Source: Thalassobacillus_A hwangdonensis (GTDB lineage: Bacteria > Bacillota > Bacilli > Bacillales > Halobacillaceae). Taken from it: a stretch of 64,000 nucleotides of DNA. Shown here one piece after another: positions 50,082 to 58,832 of this stretch; positions within the stretch are counted from its first letter, which is position 1; each line of letters begins with the position of its first letter. The notes beneath the pieces were generated by a model that was not told the DNA's origin, ran no database searches, and saw only the letters and a program-made list of their open reading frames with translations. Made by a program: the position numbers and the translations under genes. The stretch covers positions 1-64,000 of the forward strand of contig NZ_JBHTKL010000006.1 in NCBI RefSeq assembly GCF_042675915.1, given 5' to 3'.

Positions 50082-52049
50082 ATGTCCCAATCAACCGAAA
50101 CCATTATTGAGCGATTCACAGAAGCATTGAACCGCCTGGACGAAGCTGCAGCCTATGCAAAAGCGATGTACCAAAAGGATGTCTATCAGGAAGCGAACCG
50201 CCTTTTGGAAAAACCAAATGGGCTCGATCACCTTTACGAGCATGCTCATCGCTTTGACAATTGCGGGGTATTCCAGGATGGACCGTGGGAAAAAGCGGAT
50301 AAACTTCAGCCGCCACTTGTAGCAGGTTCGCTACAGGCGAAAGGACTTCCAACGATCATTGAAGTGATGAGTGATTTGAGGATGCTCGCAATTGCGAAGG
50401 GGAAGTATGTCCATGAATCGGTGCCTCCGAGTGAAGCAGAAGAATTTCTGAATGAAGTGCTTGCACTTAACCTGCATCTGCTCTTCCCTGCAGCCACGGA
50501 AAGCACTCGGATCGAGAAGCATGAGAATGCGGAACTGGCGAGTAACCTTTTACATTTTATTTTTGGATACCTTGATTCAAGTGCGTTAACGACGACGTTG
50601 ATCAGCGAAATCGATCGGTTGACCGCGCAGCGCCCGATAATGATTGACCGAACCGTTTCCATAATCCGGACAGCGAAGGAGATGCTTGATGCGGATCTCA
50701 ACTCTAGCCAACGGTACTCTTTGGAGAAGTATATCGAAGCGATCGAAGGGCCTTCGAAATTCAGTCAGGAGTACCCTCACGTCAATCAGTACCGGTTAAA
50801 ACTGAAAGACCTGTCTAAGAGTGAACTGGAACAGGAATGTGAAGCTATGGCACATACACTTAGGGGAACTGGCCTCGCTGCCCCACACCATGCCGCACTT
50901 CTCCGCTTTTTGAATAAGCGCCATCCTTCTTTATTAGCGGATGCCATGCACTTGAATGGAAAAGGGAAGGCGAACCTTGAGGAGCATTTGGAACTTGTCC
51001 AGCAGTTGATCAAGGTGGCGATTTTCCCAGCTACCAAGCAGGCAATCTATGGCCTTGCGTTAATGCTTGAGCGAGGTGTGCTGTCGTCATCCCCTGTCAT
51101 CCCAGGTCTGCGCCGGCTTATCGAACTCGATATTCTACCGGATGTCAGGCAGGCACTGCTTCAATCCGTGAAAAACGGGGAAGGAATGACTGCGAATTCT
51201 ATCCTGTTGGCAGGTGTGATGAGTGTGCTCGGTCAGCCGCTTGGCGTTGGTCAAGGGTTCAATCCTACCTGCCAGTCTGCGAGGGGGATCAGTCTCTGGG
51301 CACAGCATGCTCCCGGCTACTTGCTGGAACTGATTCCACGTGCTGCGAGAGACGGCGAAATCGATATCCAATTCGAAGGCACAGCAATTCATTCCAAAGA
51401 ATTAAAAGGTGGACTGATGGAAGAGCTGCATCCCGAGCTGGATCCAGTTTCAATCGTGCTCGTTCCCCATCTCGATCGCATCTATGGGGAAATGATGTCC
51501 CGTGTGACCTTACGTGGTGAAGACGGTCACCGCTGGGTAAACCCTGCCTTTTATGGAAATTGGGTTCCGAACGGTTTCAGTACCGTATTCGATCCGATTA
51601 CAGGAAGCATCACCGATTATTCTGGGTTTGTCCGGTTGTTCTACGCCACCCATCACCCGGACTATAATGATGATTACGAACTGATTTACCCGAACCCTGT
51701 CGGCATTTTCATCACCAATGTCCACGGGAAACTGCTCGGGTTCCATGCTATTTCCATCATCCGAATAGCAGCGTATGATGGCGATTACCGAGTCTATTTC
51801 TACAATCCGAATAATGACAGTTCTCAAAATTGGGGGCAGGAAATTGAACCGACTGTGATGGGGCATGGAGAACGGGAAGGCGAATGCTCTCTTCCTTTTG
51901 ATGAATTCACTTCGAGGCTGTATGCATTTCATTACAACCCTTATGAACAGGGCGAAGCCTATGCAGTAGAGGATGAACTTGTGCAGGAAGTGGAACAGCT
52001 GGCAAGGGACAGCTGGGGTAAAGATTATACCTGGTTTTCAATTAAATAA
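50082..52049 (+). CDS. large protein with a putative papain-like cysteine domain, partner of the ATP-grasp ligase
   Basis: 655 residues, no signal peptide or membrane helix. I do not recognise the family. Residues 1-~380 are predicted helical. The C-terminal part contains GQGFNPTCQSARGISLW with Gln391 and Cys397 six apart, exactly the spacing of the oxyanion Gln and catalytic Cys of papain-fold enzymes. Further on are GFHAISI (His555) and VYFYNPNNDS (Asn575), giving the papain order Gln-Cys-His-Asn. It may be a cysteine peptidase, transglutaminase or acyltransferase. ATG 50082 has AAAGGAG 7 bases upstream. It shares an operon with the ATP-grasp ligase and ends at a strong terminator. Confidence 0.75.
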   Translation: MSQSTETIIERFTEALNRLDEAAAYAKAMYQKDVYQEANRLLEKPNGLDHLYEHAHRFDNCGVFQDGPWEKADKLQPPLVAGSLQAKGLPTIIEVMSDLRMLAIAKGKYVHESVPPSEAEEFLNEVLALNLHLLFPAATESTRIEKHENAELASNLLHFIFGYLDSSALTTTLISEIDRLTAQRPIMIDRTVSIIRTAKEMLDADLNSSQRYSLEKYIEAIEGPSKFSQEYPHVNQYRLKLKDLSKSELEQECEAMAHTLRGTGLAAPHHAALLRFLNKRHPSLLADAMHLNGKGKANLEEHLELVQQLIKVAIFPATKQAIYGLALMLERGVLSSSPVIPGLRRLIELDILPDVRQALLQSVKNGEGMTANSILLAGVMSVLGQPLGVGQGFNPTCQSARGISLWAQHAPGYLLELIPRAARDGEIDIQFEGTAIHSKELKGGLMEELHPELDPVSIVLVPHLDRIYGEMMSRVTLRGEDGHRWVNPAFYGNWVPNGFSTVFDPITGSITDYSGFVRLFYATHHPDYNDDYELIYPNPVGIFITNVHGKLLGFHAISIIRIAAYDGDYRVYFYNPNNDSSQNWGQEIEPTVMGHGEREGECSLPFDEFTSRLYAFHYNPYEQGEAYAVEDELVQEVEQLARDSWGKDYTWFSIK

Positions 52050-52057
52050 GTTGTGGA

Positions 52058-52092
52058 GGACCCGAAGCTTACACTGCTTCGGGTCCTTTTGT
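52058..52092 (+). terminator. terminator of the ATP-grasp operon
   Basis: GGACCCGAAGC-TTACACT-GCTTCGGGTCC followed by TTTTGTG, 8 bases after the stop. Confidence 0.9.
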
Positions 52093-52094
52093 GC

Positions 52095-52212
52095 TGTTCG
52101 CCAGATTGTGGTGGGCTTTCGCCAGAATGTGGCGAGCTTTCGCCAGTAAAATCCGTATTTCGCCAGATTGTGGAGTGTTTTCGCCAGATTATCAGCCACT
52201 TTCGCCCGTTCC
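52095..52212 (+). repeat. helically phased tandem array of TTCGCCAG units
   Basis: Six units beginning at 52097, 52118, 52139, 52159, 52180 and 52201 (intervals 21, 21, 20, 21, 21). Five carry TTCGCCAG and the sixth TTCGCCCG; units 1, 2 and 4 continue A(T/A)TGTGG. The spacing equals two turns of B-DNA. It lies between the terminator of the ATP-grasp operon and the SDR gene. Confidence 0.85.
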
Positions 52213-52275
52213 CGCCATCTCATTCTGTTTGCTCTCATGAAAACTGGGAATAGTTTTTAAAAAGGAGGATGAAGC

Positions 52276-53067
52276 ATGCCATTATTTCATGACAGAGCTT
52301 TAGAAGAACACCACATTCTTATTACCGGAGCTTCCGGTGGCATCGGTGCGGAAACAGCCAAAGTCGCGATACAGACCGGATCGAAGGTGACGATTACCGG
52401 ACGTAATGAAGAAAAACTGCAGGAACTGACGGACTCATTGAAAGGTAAAGGAAGCATCAATTATGTTGCAGGCGACCTTATCGATCAGGAGGACAGAGAG
52501 CGGATTGTAGAAAAGGCAAGTGAGCTTCACGGCCCGATCACAGGTCTCGTCAACTCCGCAGGGATTGCGTTCGGAGCAACATTGGAAGAACTTCAGGAAG
52601 ATGATATAAGAAAAGTGATGGAGCTGAACTATACCGCGACGGTGCTATTCACACAGCTTGTTTACAGACAGATGCTGCAGCAGGAAAAAGGAGCGATCGT
52701 CAATGTTTCCTCTTTATCAGGTCTGCGTGGAACCCACGGCAATATCGCCTACAGTGCATCTAAATTTGCTGTCATTGGCTTCACCCAGTCACTTGCTATT
52801 GAAGCAATCGAACATAATATTAGAGTCAATGCGGTCTGCCCCGGCTTCGTAGACACTGAAATGGCACAAAACATATTAAAGAAGAAAGCGGAAAAACAAG
52901 GTCGCAGTTTTGAGGAACAAATGGAGTGGGCAAAGGGGACAATCCCTTCAGGCAGACTTACAAGTCCAGAAGAAGTCGCGAACAGCATCATTTATCTGCT
53001 GACGGATGCTGCTGAGAATATTGTTGGAGAATCCATGAAAATCTCAGGTGGAAACGTCATGCGATAA
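52276..53067 (+). CDS. FabG-like short-chain dehydrogenase/reductase
   Basis: 263 residues. ITGASGGIGAETAK, NSAGIAFGA, catalytic Ser in NVSSLSGLRG, YSASK, and the C-terminal GRLTSPEEVANSIIYLLTDAAENIVGESMKISGG typical of 3-oxoacyl reductase-like SDRs. Specificity unknown. AAAGGAGGATG precedes the ATG. The phased array lies just upstream, so its transcription might be affected by whatever binds there. Confidence 0.9.
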   Translation: MPLFHDRALEEHHILITGASGGIGAETAKVAIQTGSKVTITGRNEEKLQELTDSLKGKGSINYVAGDLIDQEDRERIVEKASELHGPITGLVNSAGIAFGATLEELQEDDIRKVMELNYTATVLFTQLVYRQMLQQEKGAIVNVSSLSGLRGTHGNIAYSASKFAVIGFTQSLAIEAIEHNIRVNAVCPGFVDTEMAQNILKKKAEKQGRSFEEQMEWAKGTIPSGRLTSPEEVANSIIYLLTDAAENIVGESMKISGGNVMR

Positions 53068-53070
53068 AGA

Positions 53071-53115
53071 AAAAGGTTGTATCCTGTGCCGATCAGGATA
53101 CAACCTTTTTCAATT
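53071..53115. terminator. bidirectional terminator overlapping the DUF192 gene end
   Basis: AAAAGGTTGTATCCTG (53071-53086) pairs perfectly with CAGGATACAACCTTTT (53094-53109), with T tracts on both sides. The right arm also encodes the last residues (KKVVS) and stop of the DUF192 protein. Confidence 0.88.
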
Positions 53116-53434
53116 GGTATTGGATTTCATCTCCTACCAGAATATCCATCGCTTTTACTGTGCCTGCTGGCAGTTCCATCGTGGCAACCGCACCACTCAC
53201 TGGCGCTACCATCTTCCATGGAGCCAGATTCTCTTTCAAAGCAACGACTTGATTGTTCTCATCTAAAAAAAGTGCATCGATCGGAAAGGCCATGAAAAAC
53301 ATATGGATGCTGTTGCACTTTGTAATCAGCAAACCCTCGCCTTTTGCTGGCTTCTTTCTGAACATCCACCCCCTCCACCTTGTAAAGAATGTTGAGGCTT
53401 CCTGGATAGAGTGAGGCAATACAGTGATTTTCAT
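53093..53434 (-). CDS. DUF192 family protein
   Basis: 113 residues of the DUF192 family: TRWRGWMFRKKPAKGEGLLI, NSIHMFFMAFPIDALFLDENNQVV and the C-terminal ATMELPAGTVKAMDILVGDEI. The family is a small beta-barrel of unknown function, sometimes secreted; this one has no signal peptide. AAGGAG lies 9 bases before the ATG. In this neighbourhood it borders the Tad pilus locus, transcribed the other way. Confidence 0.88.
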   Translation of the reverse strand: MKITVLPHSIQEASTFFTRWRGWMFRKKPAKGEGLLITKCNSIHMFFMAFPIDALFLDENNQVVALKENLAPWKMVAPVSGAVATMELPAGTVKAMDILVGDEIQYQLKKVVS

Positions 53435-53561
53435 AACCTACGCTCCTTCTCAATCAGTTTTGTTCATTATACAGAATTGATCGTTTATTATAAAGAACAA
53501 AATAATACGTATGGTGTTGAAAGCGCGAGGAAAACAATGGAAAGTTAATGATTTTCACCCT

Positions 53562-53610
53562 AAACGAACGATAATGAAGGTTTTCATCCTTTGGGCGTTC
53601 GTTTTATAAT
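53562..53610 (+). promoter_or_regulatory. inverted repeat and -10 upstream of the tad operon
   Basis: AAACGAACG (53562-53570) and CGTTCGTTT (53596-53604) form a 9-bp inverted repeat whose right arm abuts a perfect TATAAT (53605-53610). No good -35 is present at 17 bp, so an activator or repressor acting at the repeat is plausible. Confidence 0.5.
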
Positions 53611-53661
53611 CAATTTAAGTTCTTAATACAGAACAACCCAAACCAAGGAGGAATTATAGAG

Positions 53662-53826
53662 ATGAGAGTTTTCGATCGTTTATGGAAAGAAGAAGACGGC
53701 CAGGCAATGACGGAGTATGGGTTGATTATCGGATTAGTAGCTGTAGTAGTGATTGGTGTATTAGCTACATTAGGTACAAGAATTCAAGGTTTCTTCACTC
53801 AAATTATCACTCAACTTGGTGGCTGA
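53662..53826 (+). CDS. Flp/Fap-type class IVb pilin
   Basis: 54 residues. A short leader (MRVFDRLWKEEDGQAMTEYG) contains the prepilin cleavage region with Glu at +5 (G-QAMTE), followed by a hydrophobic helix (LIIGLVAVVVIGVLATLG) and a small tail ending in GG. This is the major pilin pattern of Tad/Flp pili. AAGGAGG is 10 bases upstream. A hairpin follows the gene, which may raise pilin mRNA above the rest of the operon. Confidence 0.92.
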   Translation: MRVFDRLWKEEDGQAMTEYGLIIGLVAVVVIGVLATLGTRIQGFFTQIITQLGG

Positions 53827-53843
53827 ACTAAAAAATATAATCT

Positions 53844-53876
53844 CCCTGCCTTTCTACTAAAAAGGCAGGGCTTTCC
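53844..53876 (+). terminator. hairpin after the pilin gene (partial terminator)
   Basis: CCCTGCCTTT (53844-53853) and AAAGGCAGGG (53861-53870) followed by CTTTCC. The weak T tract suggests partial readthrough into tadV. Confidence 0.7.
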
Positions 53877-53897
53877 ATTCCTAAGGAGGTGTCAGTG

Positions 53898-54398
53898 ATG
53901 GATCAGCTGGTCATCGTGACTCTATTCATCTTCCTCAGCATTTGTGTTTTCACAGATGTGAGAGAACGAAAAATCTACAACAGTATCACCCTTCCTGCTA
54001 TGGTCGCAGGGATTTTCCTCCATACGTTGTTCACTGGACTGAATGGAATGGTCTTCAGTCTGGCTGGCCTTCTTCTGGGGTTCTTCTTATTATTCATCCC
54101 CTTCCTGTTTGGCGGGATGGGTGCTGGAGATGTGAAGATGCTGGCGGGGATCGGAGCACTTACTGGTGCATCTTTTGTACTTACTGCATTCTTCTATGGA
54201 GCAATCATCGGAGGAGTGATGGCGCTCTCAATGCTTTTGAGAAAGAAACACATGCTACACCTTTCTGTTCTCCCTAACATACTGAAGGCTGAACATGGTT
54301 CTATGCGCATTGACGGTAAATCTCCCCTCTCCATTCCTTATGGTGTCGCACTAGCAGGAGGCACAGTTTGTGCGTATGTGATGGAGGTTTTGTTATGA
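53898..54398 (+). CDS. tadV: TadV/CpaA prepilin peptidase (A24)
   Basis: 166 residues, about five membrane helices. The two catalytic aspartates of A24 peptidases are visible: FTDVRERKIYN and GMGAGDVKML. It cleaves the pilin leader. ATG 53898 has AAGGAGG 8 bases upstream; GTG 53889 overlaps that site and is rejected. The next gene overlaps its stop by 4 bases. Confidence 0.93.
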   Translation: MDQLVIVTLFIFLSICVFTDVRERKIYNSITLPAMVAGIFLHTLFTGLNGMVFSLAGLLLGFFLLFIPFLFGGMGAGDVKMLAGIGALTGASFVLTAFFYGAIIGGVMALSMLLRKKHMLHLSVLPNILKAEHGSMRIDGKSPLSIPYGVALAGGTVCAYVMEVLL

Positions 54399-54769
54399 AA
54401 AGCAGAAGCGGTCAGTCATTGGTTGAGCTGGCATTGATTCTACCAATCTTACTCATCATTCTGTTTGGCATAGTAGATTTCGGAAGGTTGTTCCACGCTT
54501 ATCTTACGATTGATCACGCCGGCCGTGAAGCAGCGCGGGCAGCAAGTGTACAGAATGACGACAGTACGATCATCGCCAAAGCAAGAGCTTCAACAGCAGG
54601 GCTTGATAGTGATCAATTAACTGTAACTCTTTCCCCCGGTGGAAGCCGGCCCAGTGGTTCAGAAGTTACCATTACACTATCCTACCAAATCGGATTCATC
54701 ACACCTTTAGTCAGCAGCTTGGCTTCCCCACTGACGTTAACCGATACTACGACAATGAGGGTTGAATGA
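54395..54769 (+). CDS. tadE: TadE-like pseudopilin
   Basis: 124 residues. The conserved N-terminal segment GQSLVELALILPILLIILFGIVDFGR and HAGREAARAAS match TadE/TadG-like pseudopilins, which are processed by the Tad prepilin peptidase (Glu after the cleavage site). The ATG overlaps the tadV stop (ATGA), with GGAGG 7 bases upstream. Confidence 0.93.
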   Translation: MKSRSGQSLVELALILPILLIILFGIVDFGRLFHAYLTIDHAGREAARAASVQNDDSTIIAKARASTAGLDSDQLTVTLSPGGSRPSGSEVTITLSYQIGFITPLVSSLASPLTLTDTTTMRVE

Positions 54770-54770
54770 T

Positions 54771-55676
54771 ATGAAACTGAAATCATTGAAGAATGAAGAC
54801 GGGGCAGTGACATTGCTTGTAGCCCTGATGATGGTGCTTCTCATTGGATTCATAGCAGTTGTCGTTGATGGTGGACTACTTTATTTAGAGAAAAGCAAGC
54901 TGCAGAAAAGCGTCGATGCAGCAGCACTGGCGGGCGCACAGCAACTCCAGAATGGCAGGACTGCTGCAGTCCAGACGACGATTTCCATCGCCAGGAAAAA
55001 CGGCCATGACTTGAGTCCCTCCGACATCCAGACAGGTGCTGATTTTGTTCAAGTGAACAAAGTAGTCAACAAAAACCTCAGCTTTGCAAAGGTTCTGGGG
55101 ATCTCGTCGAGTAACGTAGCAGCCATGGCAAAAGCTCAGGTTTCAGGGGGCTTTGAAGATCTGATACCAATCGGAATTCCTGAGAGTGAAATCCCTTCTG
55201 AATCCGACTACAGTTGCGGTATCCATCGTTCGCCAGGTGGAAAGTCCGGGTATGCTCCGATCAGAGGGAACTTCGGATTTCTTGATCTATCTTTTGGAAA
55301 TGGTGTTAAATTCGTAGACCAATTGAAGAAAGGGATTAAAATAGAAGGTTCTTTCCCCACAGAGGTGAACACTTATCCAGGATTAAGTTGGGGACAGGTC
55401 AGAGAGGGCATCCAGCATCGAATTGACTTGGATGCAGACAAACAAACTTGTAACAATTATGGAACAGCAGGTGCAGAGTGCGCCCGTGTCGTCACGCTGC
55501 CGATTCTCAGAAACTTTGAAGATGTTCATGGCAAATCCAGACCAGTCACGATTGTCGGTTATGCCACCTACTGGATTGAAGCGCCGATAGTCCACCAGCA
55601 AGTGAACGGCAGAATCATCGCCGTCTATGATTTGAATGGAGAGCTTCCTGTAAAAGATATAAAGCTTGTCCAATAA
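54771..55676 (+). CDS. tadG: TadG-like protein with Tad domain
   Basis: 301 residues. N-terminal Flp_N/Tad segment EDGAVTLLVALMMVLLIGFIAVVVDGGLLYLEKSKLQ and SVDAAALAGAQQL, then an extracellular domain with a Cys pair (YSCG and QTCNN/AECAR) containing no vWA signature. It is anchored by the N-terminal helix. The ATG is one base after the tadE stop region, with GAGG 9 bases upstream. Confidence 0.9.
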   Translation: MKLKSLKNEDGAVTLLVALMMVLLIGFIAVVVDGGLLYLEKSKLQKSVDAAALAGAQQLQNGRTAAVQTTISIARKNGHDLSPSDIQTGADFVQVNKVVNKNLSFAKVLGISSSNVAAMAKAQVSGGFEDLIPIGIPESEIPSESDYSCGIHRSPGGKSGYAPIRGNFGFLDLSFGNGVKFVDQLKKGIKIEGSFPTEVNTYPGLSWGQVREGIQHRIDLDADKQTCNNYGTAGAECARVVTLPILRNFEDVHGKSRPVTIVGYATYWIEAPIVHQQVNGRIIAVYDLNGELPVKDIKLVQ

Positions 55677-55700
55677 AACTCAAGTGAAGCAGGTGAACCA

Positions 55701-56324
55701 ATGAAAACGAAAAAACTATGGATATGGTCGTTCCTGTTCGGCTTATTGGCTACGGGAATCCTCTATGTCTATATTAATACGAACCTCGAATTGACGGAGG
55801 CAAGCGATCAGGCTGATGAACCAACGGAATCATCAACGACAGAAGATGAAATAGTGGTTTCAGACACAACCGATGAAGCGGAGCTTTCGGAAAGTGTCGT
55901 ACATGCCGCCGATAATGACGAGAAAACTCCTTCCACTCAATCACTCGAAATCAGTAAAGGAAAACGTGCGATGACCATTCACGTTGCTGATCACCAAGGT
56001 GTCGCCGGCTACATCAATGAAGGATCGTATGTAGACGTGGTCGCTAAGCTGGACGGTACGGAAGAGAAGTTGCCCAATGCGGGATCCCTTGTGCTGCAGA
56101 ATATCAAAGTGTTGTCTGTCAATCATGCAAGTCATGAAACTGCAGAACAGGAACAGCACACCCACCTCGTCACCGTTGAAGTCACTCCAGACGAAGGCGT
56201 AACCTTAAGTCTATCGACAAATCACGAACTATATCTGCTACTTAGAGGTGACAAAGATAACGACGTCGATAAAGCGATCTACTTGAATGAAAAAGATCTT
56301 TTTAAAGGAGGAACTTCGAAATGA
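55701..56324 (+). CDS. cpaB: CpaB/RcpC-like Flp pilus assembly protein (SAF domain)
   Basis: 207 residues. One N-terminal membrane helix (7-24), an acidic Ser/Thr/Glu linker (33-75), then a SAF/RcpC-like beta domain: GKRAMTIHVADHQGVAGYINEGSYVDVVAKL, LQNIKVLSVNHA and TVEVTPDEGVTLSLS. In Gram-negatives CpaB supports the secretin; here there is no outer membrane, so it probably works in the wall. It overlaps the next gene by 4 bases. Confidence 0.88.
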   Translation: MKTKKLWIWSFLFGLLATGILYVYINTNLELTEASDQADEPTESSTTEDEIVVSDTTDEAELSESVVHAADNDEKTPSTQSLEISKGKRAMTIHVADHQGVAGYINEGSYVDVVAKLDGTEEKLPNAGSLVLQNIKVLSVNHASHETAEQEQHTHLVTVEVTPDEGVTLSLSTNHELYLLLRGDKDNDVDKAIYLNEKDLFKGGTSK

Positions 56325-57484
56325 GATGGTTCGGTATCCTGAATGAGTTTGAAGATTATCACGTGATTAACCATACGTTCTCTAAAAAGAACGAAAAAGT
56401 TGAATGGCTGCAAGCATGTGAAGACCTTGAAGATATCATGACACGTACAGATAAAGGAATCCTTATTTTATCCTCAACTGCAGTAGAGGATATTTATGAA
56501 ACTTGTGAAGATCTGTCCCTTCAATTCCCGTTTCTCTACATCGTGATTATCGACTCGGAATCAGACCTTGAACTTAGAGAGGTGATGCGGGCGGGCGCGT
56601 TTGACATGCTGAAATCGCCATTGAAGCAGGATGAGCTCTTTGATTCCTTGGAAATTGCTGAAGCCAGCATTTCAAAGCAGAAATACGGGAAATTCAAAAT
56701 GAAATCAGCTCCGCAGAAAACAGCAAAAGTCATTACGGTTTGCAGCACAAAAGGTGGCGTCGGCAAGACTACCTTCACTGTCAACCTGGCATCGGCATTC
56801 GCAAGATTATCGAAAAAGGTACTGATTATAGATTTAGACTTGCAATTTGGTGATGTTTCCATTTTTATGGACTGCCATCCAAAAAAGACGATCTATGAAT
56901 GGATGAAGGAAAGCCACCCTTCTTCCAGTGAAATCAAATCTTATATCCAAAGCTATAATGATGAAATCGATATCCTGGCTGCCCCGGAAAGACCAGAGTT
57001 TGCAGAAGCCTTTACAAACACACACATCGAAAAACTGATCGAGGAAGTCCAGCCATACTATGATGTGGTCATGATCGACACCGCACCTTATATGGAAGAG
57101 ATCATCTTGACTGCCCTTGAACATACGGACGATATCTTCCTCATGACCTACTTGGACCTGCCAACTTTGAAAAACTGCAAAGTGTTTCTTGATACGTTGG
57201 ACTCCCTCTCCTTCAAATCAAAAGTGAAAGTAGTGTTGAACAGAGACTCCAATAAGAAGGGGATCGATTTTAAAACTGCAGAGCGTGTGCTCGGCCAGGA
57301 ATTGTATGCAAAGGTCCCTGATTTCGAAAAAGTCGTCGTACCTTCTGTCAATGAAGGGTACCCATACGTGTACAGCAGTCCAAAATCCAAAGTTGCAAAA
57401 GCGATCTTCGCCATCGCAGAACGTTTATTTGCAGATGAGCTGGACGTAAAAAAGCCAAAAAAACTGCTTAAAATCGGGAGGTAA
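56321..57484 (+). CDS. tadZ: TadZ/CpaE-like MinD-family ATPase
   Basis: 387 residues. N-terminal receiver-like pseudo-domain (to ~120; IVIIDSESDLELREVMRAGAFDMLKSPL) and a MinD/ParA ATPase with deviant Walker A STKGGVGKTTFTVNLA (~142-150), LIIDLDLQFGDVS and VVMIDTAP. TadZ localises the pilus machine. The start ATG overlaps the cpaB stop (ATGA), with AAAGGAGG upstream. Confidence 0.93.
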   Translation: MRWFGILNEFEDYHVINHTFSKKNEKVEWLQACEDLEDIMTRTDKGILILSSTAVEDIYETCEDLSLQFPFLYIVIIDSESDLELREVMRAGAFDMLKSPLKQDELFDSLEIAEASISKQKYGKFKMKSAPQKTAKVITVCSTKGGVGKTTFTVNLASAFARLSKKVLIIDLDLQFGDVSIFMDCHPKKTIYEWMKESHPSSSEIKSYIQSYNDEIDILAAPERPEFAEAFTNTHIEKLIEEVQPYYDVVMIDTAPYMEEIILTALEHTDDIFLMTYLDLPTLKNCKVFLDTLDSLSFKSKVKVVLNRDSNKKGIDFKTAERVLGQELYAKVPDFEKVVVPSVNEGYPYVYSSPKSKVAKAIFAIAERLFADELDVKKPKKLLKIGR

Positions 57485-57489
57485 CCCAC

Positions 57490-58830
57490 ATGTCTCTGCT
57501 GAAACGGCTCGGTAAAGAAGAGCTTCTTCCAGAAAAAAATGAGAAAGCAAGCACCCTTCTTCTCCCGAGAATGCATACCGGGAGTGGGTTGGAAAGTGAG
57601 CTTCATAACTATCTGGTAGAAGAATTCGATAAGATGAAGGACTCATCAGAAGAAGATATTCATAAATTAATTGAGGAAAAGTCCGAGAACTTCTTCGCTT
57701 CAAGACAAACGAACATTACATTCGAGGATAAAAAAAGGATTATAGCAAGCGCAAAAGATGAATTGATCGGTTACGGACCAATCACTTCCTGCCTGAATGA
57801 TTTCTCTGTCTCAGAAGTGATGGTGAACGGGCCGTCCGAAGTTTATGTGGAACGGGAAGGCAAACTTGAGAAAACACCTGTTACTTTCAAAGATCACGAT
57901 CATATTCTCCAAGTAATCGAAAAGATAGTCCATCCGCTTGGAAGAAGAATCGATGAAAGTTCCCCGATGGTAGATGCTAGGCTGCCGGACGGGTCCCGTG
58001 TCAATGCCATCATCCCTCCCCTTGCGCTGAACGGGCCGACGCTGACGATTCGGAAATTTTCCGATAAACCGTTCACTATCAAGGACCTGGTTCGATTCAA
58101 TACCTTGACCAAGGATATGGCGGGTTTCATTGAAGCATGTGTGCAGTCAAAAATGAACATCTTCATCAGTGGAGGGACCGGGTCCGGGAAGACATCTACG
58201 CTGAATGTGTTTTCCTCCTTTATCAACCATGGAGAACGGATCGTGACTATCGAGGATGCAGCAGAGCTGAAATTACCTCAGTCCCATGTCGTATCCCTTG
58301 AATCCCGACCAGAGAACATGGAAGGAAAAGGAGCAATTACAATCAGGGATCTTGTAAAAAACGCATTACGTATGCGACCGGACCGTATCATCATCGGTGA
58401 GGTTCGAAGCGCGGAAGCATTGGATATGCTCCAGGCGATGAATACTGGTCATAATGGAAGCCTTGGAACTGGACATGCGAATTCTCCAAGAGACCTATTG
58501 GCACGTCTTGAAACGATGATTCTTATGGCTGGGATCGACCTCCCTGTAAGAGCGATCAGAGAACAAATTGCCGGGGCATTGGATTTGATCATCCATCAGG
58601 AGAGATTGAAGGATGGTACCCGGAAAATCACCCACATCACTGAGGTGCTCGGTCTTGAAGGAGATATGATTGTTCTGCAGGATATCTACCGATTCAAAGA
58701 AACTGGAATGACTTCTGACGGGAAAATTGCTGGAAGCTTCACTACTAGTGGTCTTCGTCCGAAATGCGCAGAAGTTTTGCAGATGAATGGACACGACATC
58801 CCTTCAAATTGGTTTAGCGAGGAATGGTAA
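57490..58830 (+). CDS. tadA: TadA/CpaF secretion ATPase
   Basis: 446 residues. PulE/VirB11-type ATPase: N-terminal domain, Walker A ISGGTGSGKTSTLNVF (~225), Asp box VTIEDAAELKL, Walker B RPDRIIIGEVRSAEA and His box NTGHNGSLGTGHANSP. It powers pilus extension and probably retraction. AATCGGGAGG precedes the ATG; the gene follows tadZ by 5 bases. Confidence 0.95.
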   Translation: MSLLKRLGKEELLPEKNEKASTLLLPRMHTGSGLESELHNYLVEEFDKMKDSSEEDIHKLIEEKSENFFASRQTNITFEDKKRIIASAKDELIGYGPITSCLNDFSVSEVMVNGPSEVYVEREGKLEKTPVTFKDHDHILQVIEKIVHPLGRRIDESSPMVDARLPDGSRVNAIIPPLALNGPTLTIRKFSDKPFTIKDLVRFNTLTKDMAGFIEACVQSKMNIFISGGTGSGKTSTLNVFSSFINHGERIVTIEDAAELKLPQSHVVSLESRPENMEGKGAITIRDLVKNALRMRPDRIIIGEVRSAEALDMLQAMNTGHNGSLGTGHANSPRDLLARLETMILMAGIDLPVRAIREQIAGALDLIIHQERLKDGTRKITHITEVLGLEGDMIVLQDIYRFKETGMTSDGKIAGSFTTSGLRPKCAEVLQMNGHDIPSNWFSEEW

Positions 58831-58832
58831 AC

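Noticed and set aside
52095..52212. A CRISPR array
   Set aside because: Units are only ~8 bp motifs at 21-bp steps, without 25-40 bp repeats, unique spacers or cas genes.
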